This document shows, in pieces, positions 50,134 to 60,190 of a stretch of 64,000 nt of DNA. Source of the DNA: JAFNAG01 sp963824985 (GTDB lineage: Bacteria > Acidobacteriota > UBA6911); the NCBI GenBank assembly GCA_963824985.1, contig CAWGRQ010000029.1, positions 94,541 to 158,540 on the forward strand. Direction: 5' to 3'. The notes below the pieces were generated by a model, which was not told the DNA's origin, made no database searches, and worked only from the letters and a program-made list of their open reading frames with translations. The stretch's first letter is position 1; the number at the start of each line of letters is the position of its first letter. A program made the translations under genes and the position numbers.

Positions 50134-51102
50134 CTACCCCTTCGGTGAGAAATAGCCTTTCCGGTAATTCAGCTTCAGGCTTCTCTCTCCGACCTTGACC
50201 TCAATCTTGCGATAGCTGCCGTCCCGTTTCGTGTTGCCCGAGATGTAGCCGAGGTTATACTGGCTTCTCAGTTCCTGGCTGATCTCGCGGAAAGCGCTGT
50301 CGAGATCTTCCACCAGAAAAGGGAACAGCGCTTTGCCTCCGGTTTCGTTGGCCAATTGCTGCAGCACCTTGTCCCCGCCCCGGCTGTCGCCGCCGACTCC
50401 GAACAGGCCGCCGCGATTGATACTGATGGAGAAAATGGTCACGTCGGCGTTGAGAGCCATTTCCCTTGCGCGCGCGAGAGTCTCTGTGCTGGCCGAATCA
50501 TTGCCGTCGGAGAGGATCACGAGGGCCTTGCGTCCGGTCTCGCGGATCAGTTTTTCATCGCAGGTCCGGACAATGGCGTCGTAGAGGGCGGTGTTCCCGG
50601 CGGCCTGCATGGACCGGATCTGCTTGGCGAGCTTGTTGGGATCGTTGGTGAAATCCTGCACCATGGTGACTGCGGAATCGAACTCCACCAGCATGGCCCG
50701 GTCATTCTCCTTGAGCAGCGTGTAGAAGAAGTTGATTGCGGCCTCCTGCTCGAATTTGAGCTTCGGAGCAACGCTCTGGCTGGTATCCACGAGCAAGGCG
50801 ATCGTGAGGGGCATATTGGTTTCGCGGGCGAAGTTCTTGATTTCCTGCTTCATCCCGTCTTCGTAAACCGCAAAGTCCTCGCGCGCCAGATTAGTGACAA
50901 AGGCCTTGGTGTCTTTGTTCCATGCGGAGCAGAAGATATTCACCAGATCGACGCTAATCCGGTACGTCTGATCGGAGATTCTCTCCGGGAGCTGCTGAAT
51001 CCCTGTTTGGGAGGGCGGGCGCACCGGTTCCTGGCCGGGTCGCGCCGACGTTTGACAAACAAGCAGCAGGCCTATAATTGCCGCAAGGCCGAAACGTGCC
51101 AT
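50134..51102 (-). CDS. VWFA-related acidobacterial-type secreted protein
   Basis: ATG 51102 (MARFGLAAIIGLLLVCQTSA) starts directly at a signal peptide and gives 322 residues; a GTG at 51132 only adds residues before it. The von Willebrand A domain has the metal-ion-dependent adhesion motif (LLVDTSQSVAPK), the threonine position (GNTALYDAI) and the acidic site (VILSDGNDSAS). A preceding beta domain contains DLVNIFCSAWNKDTKAFVTN and EDFAVYEDGMKQEIKNF, the arrangement of the acidobacterial VWFA-related family. A C-terminal LRSQYNLGYISGNTKRDGSYR-type segment is typical. The protein is exported and probably mediates protein binding; the partner is unknown. Confidence 0.9.
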   Translation of the reverse strand: MARFGLAAIIGLLLVCQTSARPGQEPVRPPSQTGIQQLPERISDQTYRISVDLVNIFCSAWNKDTKAFVTNLAREDFAVYEDGMKQEIKNFARETNMPLTIALLVDTSQSVAPKLKFEQEAAINFFYTLLKENDRAMLVEFDSAVTMVQDFTNDPNKLAKQIRSMQAAGNTALYDAIVRTCDEKLIRETGRKALVILSDGNDSASTETLARAREMALNADVTIFSISINRGGLFGVGGDSRGGDKVLQQLANETGGKALFPFLVEDLDSAFREISQELRSQYNLGYISGNTKRDGSYRKIEVKVGERSLKLNYRKGYFSPKG

Positions 51103-51282
51103 AAATAGTATTTTCCCCCTGCCTAAAGGCACAATTAATTCAATATCGGATTATAGGTTTAGCATCCGGGTGAGTCAAGGAGGCTCCGGAGGAGCCCGCG
51201 CTCCACATAAACTCCTTCCCAGCTGATTTCATTAAATTATCGAATTTTAGAGACATCCTGGTGGGCTGAAGATTCTCTCATG

Positions 51283-51304
51283 TTCCCTCGCCGTAAAGAG
51301 GGAA
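51283..51304. terminator. Possible hairpin downstream of rluD
   Basis: TTCCCTC and GAGGGAA form a 7-bp stem with an 8-base loop, 31 bases after the rluD stop in the direction of transcription. No U tract follows. A second small hairpin (GGCTCC-GGA-GGAGCC) lies at 51182-51196. Confidence 0.35.
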
Positions 51305-51334
51305 AGTGAGATGATCACGGCCTGACACCATTCG

Positions 51335-52282
51335 TTATTCGACCAGTTCGAGGAGGCGGACCAGTTCCGGGGGCAGGGGCGAAGTAAAGGCAAGGCGTTC
51401 CCCGGTGCGCGGGTGTGAGAACTCCAAGTGGTGAGCGTGCAGGAAATGCCGGTCGAGTCCACGGATAGCAGACTGGGTCCGCGGATCCTTCAGACTGCGG
51501 ATGCGGTTACCGCCGTAAAGCGTATCTCCAACGACAGGATTCCCCATGTGGGCCAGGTGCACGCGAATCTGATGAGTCCGCCCGGTTTCGATCCGGACCC
51601 TGAGCAGGGTAAAAGTTCCACAGGTCTTTTCCTCACGGTAATGGGTGATCGCCTCACGCCGGCGCCGGGAGATAACCGAGATTTTTTTTCGATTTCCCGG
51701 ATCGCGCCCCAGCGGCTGGTCGAGTGTCCCTGCGGGCGGCCGCGGCCTTCCATACACCAGCGCCAGGTATTCCTTCATCACCTGGCGGCTCTTGAACTGC
51801 TGCGCCAGTCCCCGATGGGTCTCCAGGTTTTTGGCCACCACCAGCAGTCCGCTGGTCAGTTTATCGAGCCGGTGGACGATGCCGGGACGCCGGATATCTC
51901 CGGTCTGCAGCGGACCCATGTGGTGCAGCAGAGCGTTCACGAGAGTTCCCGAGCGCACGCCGGCTCCGGCGTGGCAGATCATGCCGGCCGGTTTTTCCAG
52001 CACGGCCAGATCGTTATCTTCGTACAGGATCCGGAGCGGGATGTTTTCCGGTTGCGGCTCGTCCTCCGATGATGCCTGCGGCGGATAAAGTTCGATTACA
52101 TCGCCGGGGCGTACCATGTGTCCGGACTTTACGGGTCGCTGATTGACGAGAACCCTCCCGGTCCTGATCCAGGCCTGGATTTGGGAACGGCTCTGTTTCG
52201 GTAGCAGAGATAGTAGAAATTTGTCCAGTCGGACCCGGGCCGTCTCCGGGGGAACCTGGAAGTGTATCGATTGAGGACTCAC
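51335..52282 (-). CDS. rluD: RluD-family rRNA pseudouridine synthase
   Basis: The 315-residue protein starts at a GTG overlapping the lgt stop by 4 bases. An S4 RNA-binding domain (RLDKFLLSLLPKQSRSQIQAWI) is followed by the synthase domain with the catalytic Asp in IVHRLDKLTSGLLVVAK, and RIETGRTHQIRVHLAHMGNPVVGD. The enzyme makes pseudouridines in helix 69 of 23S rRNA if it is a true RluD; other members modify other rRNA or tRNA sites. Adjacency to lgt is common, since lspA or lgt and rluD are frequent neighbours in bacteria. Confidence 0.92.
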   Translation of the reverse strand: MSPQSIHFQVPPETARVRLDKFLLSLLPKQSRSQIQAWIRTGRVLVNQRPVKSGHMVRPGDVIELYPPQASSEDEPQPENIPLRILYEDNDLAVLEKPAGMICHAGAGVRSGTLVNALLHHMGPLQTGDIRRPGIVHRLDKLTSGLLVVAKNLETHRGLAQQFKSRQVMKEYLALVYGRPRPPAGTLDQPLGRDPGNRKKISVISRRRREAITHYREEKTCGTFTLLRVRIETGRTHQIRVHLAHMGNPVVGDTLYGGNRIRSLKDPRTQSAIRGLDRHFLHAHHLEFSHPRTGERLAFTSPLPPELVRLLELVE

Positions 52283-53076
52283 ACCTCGGTCGCCTCATGG
52301 CCCCGGCGGCGGCGCAGATACACAAAGGCAGCCACCGAGCCGAGAATGGTAAGGATTCCGATGAACTGCGAGGTGGACAACAGGCCGTTCAAAACAAACC
52401 CGCGTTCGTCATCCCGGAAAAACTCGATGACGAACCGGAGGCCTGCATACAGCATAAGGTACTCCAGGATGATCTGTCCGGCAAAGTGCTTGCCGGCCAG
52501 CCGGCGCATCAGGTACAGGAACAGCAGAAAGGTGCCCAGGGACTCGTAGATCTGCGTGGGATGGAGCGGGATGTTGAGCGGTACCCCGACGTTTTCGTAC
52601 GAATACTCGTTGGTAAAGGTGATGCCCCAGGGGAGGTGAGTCGGCTTGCCGTAGCAGCACCCGGCGGACAGGCACCCGAGTCGACCAATAGCCTGACCCA
52701 GCGCAATCCCGGGGGCGGTGATGTCGGCGACCTTCCATCCCGGAAGTTTGGTCCTATGCAAAAACCAGGCTGAGGCAGCCAACGCCAGCAAAAGCCCGCC
52801 ATAGTAAACGCCGCTGGAACGGAGCGTGGCCAGGGAGAAGATTTCCCGGGGATTTGCCCAATAATAGGAAGCATCCGATATGAACAGCAGCAGCTTGGCG
52901 CCCACCAGGGCGGAGAAAATAATAATCAGCCCCAGATTCCAGATTGAATCGGGATTGATTCCCGCCCTGGATGCGTTGCGACTGGCAAGCCAGATTCCGG
53001 CGATAAACGCCAGAGCCAACAGCAGGCCGTACGTGTGGATGGTGAGCGGGCCCAGATCTAGAATTTTTGGATACAT
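52279..53076 (-). CDS. lgt: Phosphatidylglycerol--prolipoprotein diacylglyceryl transferase
   Basis: The 265-residue inner membrane protein has seven predicted helices. Lgt landmarks are PLTIHTYGLLLALAF in the first helix (with the essential His-Thr-Tyr region), GVYYGGLLLALAAS, the signature GRLGCLSAGCCYGKPT in place of the E. coli GRIGNF version, and HPTQIYESLGTF. It attaches diacylglycerol to the lipobox cysteine of prolipoproteins, for example the efflux adaptor in this window. It overlaps rluD by 4 bases and starts 9 bases after the EF-G-like gene. lspA is not present here. Confidence 0.94.
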   Translation of the reverse strand: MYPKILDLGPLTIHTYGLLLALAFIAGIWLASRNASRAGINPDSIWNLGLIIIFSALVGAKLLLFISDASYYWANPREIFSLATLRSSGVYYGGLLLALAASAWFLHRTKLPGWKVADITAPGIALGQAIGRLGCLSAGCCYGKPTHLPWGITFTNEYSYENVGVPLNIPLHPTQIYESLGTFLLFLYLMRRLAGKHFAGQIILEYLMLYAGLRFVIEFFRDDERGFVLNGLLSTSQFIGILTILGSVAAFVYLRRRRGHEATEV

Positions 53077-53085
53077 AGGATGCTC

Positions 53086-55176
53086 TTATTCTTCCTCGGC
53101 CTTTCTGTCCTTGTTGGCCTCTTCGATGATCTTTTGTGCGATGTGGGCAGGAACCTCATCGTAATGAGAAAACTCCATATGGTAGCTGCCGCGGCCGCCG
53201 GTCATGGAGGTCAGCACCGGTGCATAGCTTACCATTTCGGCCATCGGCACCTGGGATTTAATTACCTGCATGTCGCGCTTCATGTCCATGCCCTGCAGCT
53301 TGCCCCGCCTGCTGGTGAGGTCACCCATCAAATCGCCGGCATATTCCTGCGGCGCCATAATCTCCACATTCATGATCGGTTCCAGCAGCACCGGATGGGC
53401 CTGCTCCATGGCCTTCTTGAATGCCAGGCTGCCGGCGATCTTGAAAGCCATTTCGGATGAGTCGACCGGGTGAAAGCTGCCATCGTAAAGGATAACCCGG
53501 AAATCGACCACCGGGAAGCCGGCCAGATATCCCCTGGCAGCCGATTCGATAATCCCCTTTTCCACAGCCGGAATGAAGTTTCTTGGAATCGAACCGCCGA
53601 CGATATCGTCCACGAATTCGAAGGTGCCACCCCTGGCAAGGGGTTCGAGTTTGATCCAGCAGTCTCCGAATTGGCCGTGGCCACCGGTCTGTTTCTTATG
53701 CCGCCCCTGGACGTCGGCGGTCCCTCTGATGGTTTCCCGGTAGGGGACCTTGGGCGTCTTGAGAATCACCTCGACGCCATAGCGTTTGCGCATCTTTGCA
53801 ACCGTCACTTCGACGTGCAGCTGTCCAGATCCCGACAGCAGCAGCTGCTTGGTCTGCGGATCGCGATTGTATTTGATCGCCGGGTCTTCTTCCGTGATCC
53901 GTGCCAGGGCGCTGCTGATCTTGTCCTCATCCCCGCGGGATTTCGGTTCGATGGCGAAGGTGATCGAGGGTTCCGGGATCTCGACCGACTGGAAGAGGAT
54001 CGGTTGGGACGGATCGCACAGAGTATCGCCCGTGGTGGTTTCCCGCAGCTTCGAGACTGCGAAGAAGTCGCCCGCGTGGACCTCCCCCACCGGGGTCATG
54101 GTTTTGCCCTGCAAGACCTGAAGCGGACCGAACTTTTCGCCCTTCTCCTTGGTCTGGTTGTTGAACGTCGTATCTGAGCGCATGATGCCGGAGTACAGGC
54201 GTATGATGCTGATGCGACCGGTAAACGGGTCGGCAATGGTCTTGACGACATAGGCCGCGTACGGATCCTTACTGGTGACCGCATGTTCGATCGGTTCATT
54301 GGTTTTGGGATGGACTCCGAGAACCTTTTCGATTCCGGGCGGCGGCAACAGTTCGACGATTGCGTCCAGCACCTGGGGAATTCCGATGTTCAACGAGGCG
54401 CTGGCGCAGAGGATGGGGCAGATGGTTCTTGAGTAGACGCTTTTTCGAAGCCCTTCCAGAAGATCCGCAGCCGAGAGGGTCCCTTCGGCGAAGAATTTTT
54501 CCATCAGCTCATCGCTGCTTTCGGCCACCATTTCGATCAACTTTTCGCGCGCCTTCTGTACCGCTTCCACATACTCGGAGGGCACATCGACTGTCTGGTA
54601 TTTTCCGGAACCATCCCTTTCATAGCGATAGGCTTTGCCGTTCAGGATGTTGATGACGCCGGTGAACTCCCGTTCCGAACCGATCGGAATCTGAATCGGA
54701 ACGCCACTGCGGCCGAACGCCTCTTCGACCGACGCGAGCGCGCGCTCGAAGCTGGCGTTGTCGCGATCCATCTTGTTGATGATCATGATGCGCGGCAACT
54801 GGAATTCGTCGGCGAACTCCCAGACCTTTTCCGTCTGAACTTCAACCCCTGCCACGGCATCGAGCACCACTGCGGCGGCATCGGCGGCGCGCAGCACCAG
54901 TTTAGTATCGGTGAGGAAGGGGCGGTACCCCGGCGTGTCGATGATGTTTATTTTCTTCTTGGACCACTCGCAAAAGGCGAACGCGCTGCTGATGGAGATC
55001 TTTCGCTCGATCTCTTCGTCTTCATAGTCGGTCACGGTATTGCCGTCTTCTACGCGCGCCAGCCGGTTGATGGCGCCGGAGTCGAAGAGCATGGCGGATG
55101 TCAGGGAAGTTTTTCCTGAGGTGCCGTGACCGATGATGCCGACATTCCGGATGGATTCACTCTCGTAAACCCGCAT
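53086..55176 (-). CDS. Elongation factor G-like GTPase (EF-G paralogue)
   Basis: ATG 55176 with AAAGGAG 6 bases upstream gives 696 residues. The five EF-G domains are present: G domain with P-loop GHGTSGKTSL, DTPG in INIIDTPGYRPF and NKMD in IMIINKMDRDN, then domain II (GRISIIRLYSGIMRSD) and domains III-V (LLLSGSGQLHVEVTVAKM, KQTGGHGQFGDCWIKLEP). The P-loop and switch I differ from canonical EF-G (GHIDxGKTT), which marks the EF-G2-like group found in Acidobacteriota and others; its precise role is less clear than translocation by FusA. No ribosomal protein genes are adjacent; instead it leads the lgt-rluD operon. Confidence 0.9.
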   Translation of the reverse strand: MRVYESESIRNVGIIGHGTSGKTSLTSAMLFDSGAINRLARVEDGNTVTDYEDEEIERKISISSAFAFCEWSKKKINIIDTPGYRPFLTDTKLVLRAADAAAVVLDAVAGVEVQTEKVWEFADEFQLPRIMIINKMDRDNASFERALASVEEAFGRSGVPIQIPIGSEREFTGVINILNGKAYRYERDGSGKYQTVDVPSEYVEAVQKAREKLIEMVAESSDELMEKFFAEGTLSAADLLEGLRKSVYSRTICPILCASASLNIGIPQVLDAIVELLPPPGIEKVLGVHPKTNEPIEHAVTSKDPYAAYVVKTIADPFTGRISIIRLYSGIMRSDTTFNNQTKEKGEKFGPLQVLQGKTMTPVGEVHAGDFFAVSKLRETTTGDTLCDPSQPILFQSVEIPEPSITFAIEPKSRGDEDKISSALARITEEDPAIKYNRDPQTKQLLLSGSGQLHVEVTVAKMRKRYGVEVILKTPKVPYRETIRGTADVQGRHKKQTGGHGQFGDCWIKLEPLARGGTFEFVDDIVGGSIPRNFIPAVEKGIIESAARGYLAGFPVVDFRVILYDGSFHPVDSSEMAFKIAGSLAFKKAMEQAHPVLLEPIMNVEIMAPQEYAGDLMGDLTSRRGKLQGMDMKRDMQVIKSQVPMAEMVSYAPVLTSMTGGRGSYHMEFSHYDEVPAHIAQKIIEEANKDRKAEEE

Positions 55177-55434
55177 AAACAACTCCTTTCAGCAGGCAGG
55201 TGTGGTATGAGTTCAAAAAGATTGAGATCATACCACAGGCATGCGTGGGTCGCAACGCTGCAGAAACGGTCCGGTTGGGGCGGAATGCGGAATCGAGTGA
55301 GGCCCGCAACCGGCACAATTGCCGGGAAATAACCGGCGATCGTAACCGGCGCCGGGCCCGGGAGGGCTGGTGCTGTAACCGGGGCCGCTTTCGTACTATA
55401 CTGACGCTTACCCCAACCCGATTCAGGAGGGTTC

Positions 55435-56337
55435 ATGAGCCGAACGCAATGTGTCATTCTGATGTTCGTAATGTTCGCATCCGCTGCCTGCGCCCAGGCG
55501 CCGAGTGCCGCCATGCCGCCGCTGAGCGGTGAGAAGGCGATGGAACATGTCCGGGCCCAGGTCGCCTTCGGTCCGAGGCCGCCGGGATCCGCGGCCTTGG
55601 AAAAATGCCGCGCGTATCTGATCCAGCAGCTCGAAAGCTTCGGGTACCAGGTTGAAAGGGATTCATTCCAGGCCAGCACCCCTTACGGCCCCAAGGCGAT
55701 GACGAACCTGATTGCGCGGAAAAAGGGGGATGCGGCCGGCTCCATTGTCGCTCTGGCGAGCCACTTCGACACCAAGTATTACGAGACCATGCCCTTTGTC
55801 GGCGCTAATGACGGCGGCAGCAGCACGGGACTGCTCCTGGAACTGGCGAGGGTGCTGGCAGTCAGGAAGGACGGTTTGAACTATTGGTTCGTGTTCCTCG
55901 ATGGGGAGGAAGCCTTTATCGAGTGGAGCACATTCGACAGCACCTATGGCAGCCGCCACCTGGCCAAACGATGGAAGGAAGACGGCACGGCCGCAAAGGT
56001 TCGGGCCCTGATCCTGCTCGACATGATCGGAGACAAGAACCTGGACATTCTCAAAGAGCGCAATTCGACTCCGTGGCTGATGGACCTGGTCTGGAATACG
56101 GCGATAGAGCAGGGGTGGCGCGGCATGCTGTCGAATACGGAATCTTACGTCGAGGACGATCACCTCCCCTTCCTGGATGCCCGCATTCCCAGCGTCGATA
56201 TCATTGATCTGAACTATGCTCCGTGGCATACGGAAGGGGATACGCTGGACAAGATCAGTGCCGCCAGCATGGAAAAGGTGGGCAGACTGGTTCTGGCGGT
56301 GCTCCCCAGGATCGAGGAGCGGCTGGCGGGCCGATGA
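55435..56337 (+). CDS. Exported M28-family metallopeptidase / glutaminyl-peptide cyclotransferase-like
   Basis: CAGGAGG precedes the ATG, giving 300 residues. An N-terminal signal (CVILMFVMFASAACAQ) might be a lipoprotein signal (SAAC). Zinc-site motifs are in the M28 order: ALASHFDTK, GANDGGSSTGLLLELAR, VFLDGEEAF, LILLDMIGDKNLDI, DDHLPFLDARIPSVDI and APWHTEGDTLDKIS. Positions such as DMIGD and WHTEGDTLDK resemble glutaminyl cyclases that make pyroglutamate from N-terminal glutamine, while aminopeptidase activity is also possible. It is divergent from the EF-G-like gene and convergent with topA, whose stop lies 2 bases from its own. Confidence 0.88.
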   Translation: MSRTQCVILMFVMFASAACAQAPSAAMPPLSGEKAMEHVRAQVAFGPRPPGSAALEKCRAYLIQQLESFGYQVERDSFQASTPYGPKAMTNLIARKKGDAAGSIVALASHFDTKYYETMPFVGANDGGSSTGLLLELARVLAVRKDGLNYWFVFLDGEEAFIEWSTFDSTYGSRHLAKRWKEDGTAAKVRALILLDMIGDKNLDILKERNSTPWLMDLVWNTAIEQGWRGMLSNTESYVEDDHLPFLDARIPSVDIIDLNYAPWHTEGDTLDKISAASMEKVGRLVLAVLPRIEERLAGR

Positions 56338-56338
56338 G

Positions 56339-58771
56339 TCAGTTACGGGATTCGGTCTCCGCCGGAGAGTCGAAGGGCTCCTTGAAGCCGCACTTTTTAT
56401 CGTTGCAGAGTCGGACCGTTCCGGCGCGTTTGGTGGTTTTTATAGTGGTAAAGGAGGCGCCGCACTCCGGGCAAGGGTGCGGGACCGGTTTGTTCCAGAG
56501 CACGAAATCGCAGTCGGGATATCGGGAACATCCGTAGAAGGTCTTCCCTCGCCGGGACTTTCTCTCCACGATTTCACCGCCGCAATTGTTTGGGCAGGGA
56601 ACTCCGGTGGTTTTCAGCTTGATATATTTGCAGGTCGGGTAATCGCTGCAGGCCGTGTATTCGCCGAAGCGGCCATGTTTGATGGCGAGCTGCTTGCCGC
56701 AGACCGGGCAGGTTTCGTCCAGCGGGATATCCTGCTTGACTTCGACCGAATCGGCCGTCTTCACGATCTTCTTGGTGTTGCGGCATTCCGGATATCCGGA
56801 GCAGGCCATGAACTCACCGAAGCGTCCTCGCTTCAGGACCATCGGCCGGCCGCATTTTTCGCAGGCGATCTCTTCCATCTCCGGCGTCGATCGGTCCGGA
56901 ATCCTGGCCGTTCCGGGGGAATTTCGCGGGTGTTCTTGCACTCGGGATAGCCGGAGCAAGCCATGAAGCGGCCGAATTTGCCCCATTTGATCACCATCTT
57001 GCTGCCGCATTTGTCGCAGACTTCGTCCGTTTCGATCTCTTCGGTCTTGACGTCCCGCATGTTCTCTGGGCTTCCGTCAGCCGCTGGGCGAAGCGATCGT
57101 AGAAGTCTGCATCGCATCCTGCCAGCGTTCGCGGCCGGATTCGATCCGGTCCAGATGCTCTTCCATGCGTGCGGTGTATTCGTAATCGAATATGTCCTGG
57201 AAGCTTTCGATCAGCAGATCGACGACCAGCATCCCGATTTCCGTGGGATAAAATTTTCCCTCTCTCTTGTCCACGTACTCCCGATCCTGAATCGTGCTCA
57301 GGATCGACGCATAGGTGCTCGGGCGCCCGATGCCGCGGGATTCGAGGGCTTTGACCAGGCTGGCCTCGTTGTAGCGGGGCGGAGGCTGCGTGAAGTGTTG
57401 CGTCGGCAGAAGCGCCTTGACCTCCAGCTGCTCTCCTTCGGTCAACTCCGGCAGGAGGCCTTCTGGCTCTTCGCCTTCTTTCCCCGGCTTGGGCTCCTCC
57501 GCCTTGGTTTCCTGATAGACCGCCAGGAAGCCGTCAAACTTTAGTATCGATCCGGTTGCCTTGAATCGCACCCGCCCTGCCGCCATCATCACGTCGGTTT
57601 GATCGAAGATCGCCGGATTCATCTGGGAAGCGAGAAACCGATGCCAGATCAGCGCATACAGCTTCCAGGCATCCGGTTCCAGGTAGGGTCTGAGGCTTTC
57701 AGGGGTGCGGTCCACGGAAGTCGGCCGGATCGCCTCGTGGGCTTCCTGCGCTGTCTTTTTCGACTTGTAGTAGATCGGGTGATGGGGAAGATAGGGATCT
57801 CCAAATTGCGCCCGAATCCGATCGCGCACCTCGTGCAGTGCCGTTTCTGAGACCCGGGTCGAATCGGTGCGCATGTATGTGATCAGGCCAACGGCTCCTT
57901 CGTCGCCGATTTCGATCCCTTCGTAAAGACGCTGCGCCAGGAGCATGGTTTTCTTAACCGGGTAATTCAGCCGGCGTGCTGCCTCCTGCTGGAGATTGCT
58001 GGTGATGAATGGCGGCACGGGGTAACGCTTCTTCTCCCGCCGGTGAATCTTTTCGACCAGGAAAGCAGAGTGGCGCAATTCTTCGACAATGGACTGGGCC
58101 TGCTCGCCGGTGGCGATCTTCCACTTTGCCCCGTCGAGCGTGTGGGCTTTGGCCGTGAATTCCGGAGGCATGTGCCCCGCCAGGCGGGCGGCAAGATTCC
58201 AGTATTCTTCCGACTTGAATGCCCGGATTTCAATTTCGCGGTCAACGATCATGCGCAGGGCGACGGTTTGAACCCGTCCGGCAGAAAGGCCACGGCGCAC
58301 TTTTTTCCACAGCAGGGGACTGATCTTGTATCCTACCAGGCGGTCCAGGATTCGCCGGGCCAATTGCGCTTCTACCTTATGGGTGTTGATACGGCCCGGG
58401 TGGCGAAACGCTTCCTGGATGGCGTTCTTGGTAATCTCGTGAAACAATACCCGATACACGTCTTTTGACTTGCCGCCCAGCTCCTCGGCGAGGTGCTGGC
58501 AGATCGCCTCTCCCTCACGATCAGGGTCGGCGGCGAGATAGATTACTTTAGCGGTCCTGGATGCCGCTTTGAGTTCGCGCACCACCTTTTCCTTGGACGG
58601 GATGATGGTGTAGTCGGGCGTGAAATCATCGTCGACATCGACGCCCAATTTGTTTTTGGGCAGATCTTTGATGTGCCCGACGGAGGCTTTCACGGTGAAG
58701 CCTTTGCCGAGATACTTCGTTATGGTTCGCGCCTTGGCAGGCGATTCAACAATGACCAGTGCATTTGACAT
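56339..58771 (-). CDS. topA: DNA topoisomerase I, with three frameshifts in the zinc-finger region
   Basis: The first 545 residues are a normal TopA: TOPRIM domain (VIVESPAKARTITKYLG, LAADPDREGEAI), SAGRVQTVALRMIVDREI and the catalytic Tyr 299 in GLITYMRTDSTRVS. After GRERWQDAM the frame is lost near 57105 and stops at 57077. Homology continues in three pieces: DFYDRFAQRLTEAQR in one frame, then the first zinc finger (CDKCGSKMVIKWG) in a second frame from about 57065, then four more fingers back in the original frame from about 56910. Each step is a one-base loss, and the three add up to a whole codon. Five C4-type fingers are present in total. Because topA is usually essential, consensus error is the simplest explanation, but a truncated enzyme without fingers is possible. 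Confidence 0.88.
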
Positions 58772-58816
58772 ACGGGGCGCACACTATAACAGTGATTTGA
58801 CAAATTCCAAGAGAAA

Positions 58817-59965
58817 TCATTCCTTTGGCCTGGCCACCCGAATGAACAGGTTGCCCGGAACCTGGCGAATCCATCCGCGCATTTCCAGGTGCAGAAGCAG
58901 CTCACTCAGTCGCGGGACGCCGAGCCCGCTGCGCTGGAGGATTCTGTCAAACTGGGTTGCTCGGTCGACCTCCAGTGCCTCGATAATGATACTCTCCTCG
59001 GGGGTGACCAGTTCCAATTCCGGCTTCCGGCCGGGGGGGTGAGTGTCCTCGCTGGCGAGTATTCCGTGGCGCACCTCCGAAGGGAGTTCCTCGACGATAT
59101 CCCTCCACACCTGGACCAGTTTGGCCCCCTGCTTGATAAGGAAGTTCGGCCCGAAACTCTGAGGCGAAGTGAGATTTCCGGGCACCGCGAATACCTCCCG
59201 ATTCTGCTCCATGGCCAGCCGGGCCGTGATCAGAGACCCACTGTACTCACTCGCTTCCACGATTACCGTTCCCAAAGACAGACCGCTGATGATGCGATTG
59301 CGTACCGGAAAGTTCTGGGGGGCCGGGGCTGTGCCGGGCGGGAATTCCGAAATCAGAAGCCCGTTGTCCATGATCTGGCGGGTCAATTGGTGATGCTCGC
59401 GGGGATAGATCACGTCGATTCCGCACCCCAGCACCGCCAAGGTCCGCCCCCCCGCCTCCAGGCAGCCTCGGTGAGCTGAAGCATCAATCCCACGCGCCAG
59501 CCCGCTGACCACGGTGACCTTCCGCTTTCCCAGGTCAGATGCGAGACCGTGAGCCATCTGCAGTCCATAATACGTGGGCCGGCGCGTCCCGACCATTGCC
59601 ACCCGGGGGTAATCCAGGGCTTCCATCAGACCCCGGCAATACAATACCAGGGGCGGGTCGTAGGTTTCATCGAGCATTGCCGGATATCCCGGGCAGCCCC
59701 GTGCCAGGCAGAGGCACCCTTCCCGGGCAGCCCAGTCGACAATCTCCTCAGCCATGGACCGATAACGGCGAGAACTGATGGCCCTGCCGATCGGGGCCGC
59801 CAAGCCACGGGCTTCGAGCTCCTGGCTGCTGAGGCGAAGAAGTTCGGAAAACCGGATGCCCGACCGAAACAGGCCCGCCTGCGTAACCAACCCCAGGCCG
59901 GGTACCAGCGACAATTCGATCGCAGCGCAGGTTTCAGTTTCCGTTCTGGTTTCCATTCCTGTCAC
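58817..59965 (-). CDS. dprA: DNA processing protein DprA (Smf)
   Basis: Up to 382 residues from GTG 59965 (AGGAG 3-4 bases upstream); ATG 59956 is an alternative. A helix-hairpin-helix/SAM-like N-region is followed by the DprA Rossmann fold: VAMVGTRRPTYYGLQMA, VVSGLARGIDASAHRGCL, AVLGCGIDVIYPREH, FPVRNRIISGLSLGTVIVEAS. A C-terminal winged helix (LQRSGLGVPRLSELLLHLEMRG) completes the long form. DprA loads RecA on incoming single-stranded DNA during transformation. It is followed by topA 45 bases downstream, the common dprA-topA order. Competence genes are not otherwise visible. Confidence 0.93.
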   Translation of the reverse strand: MTGMETRTETETCAAIELSLVPGLGLVTQAGLFRSGIRFSELLRLSSQELEARGLAAPIGRAISSRRYRSMAEEIVDWAAREGCLCLARGCPGYPAMLDETYDPPLVLYCRGLMEALDYPRVAMVGTRRPTYYGLQMAHGLASDLGKRKVTVVSGLARGIDASAHRGCLEAGGRTLAVLGCGIDVIYPREHHQLTRQIMDNGLLISEFPPGTAPAPQNFPVRNRIISGLSLGTVIVEASEYSGSLITARLAMEQNREVFAVPGNLTSPQSFGPNFLIKQGAKLVQVWRDIVEELPSEVRHGILASEDTHPPGRKPELELVTPEESIIIEALEVDRATQFDRILQRSGLGVPRLSELLLHLEMRGWIRQVPGNLFIRVARPKE

Positions 59966-60190
59966 CGTCTCCTGCTGATGCGCCGGATCGAAGAACGTTC
60001 CAATTTTTCCGCCGCATCTCTATAATTCATGTTTGCGTTCGCATGCGGGAAGGTGATTCCGACCCTTCTGATTCGGCCCGAGCCGAATTCAGGGGTTGAC
60101 GGGTCCGGAACCTACCAATCGCCGGCATCAGTGTTTGTAGTTTCGTGCCGCCGGCCGCTATTTCGGGCATTTCCGGGAAAGGGATCGATT

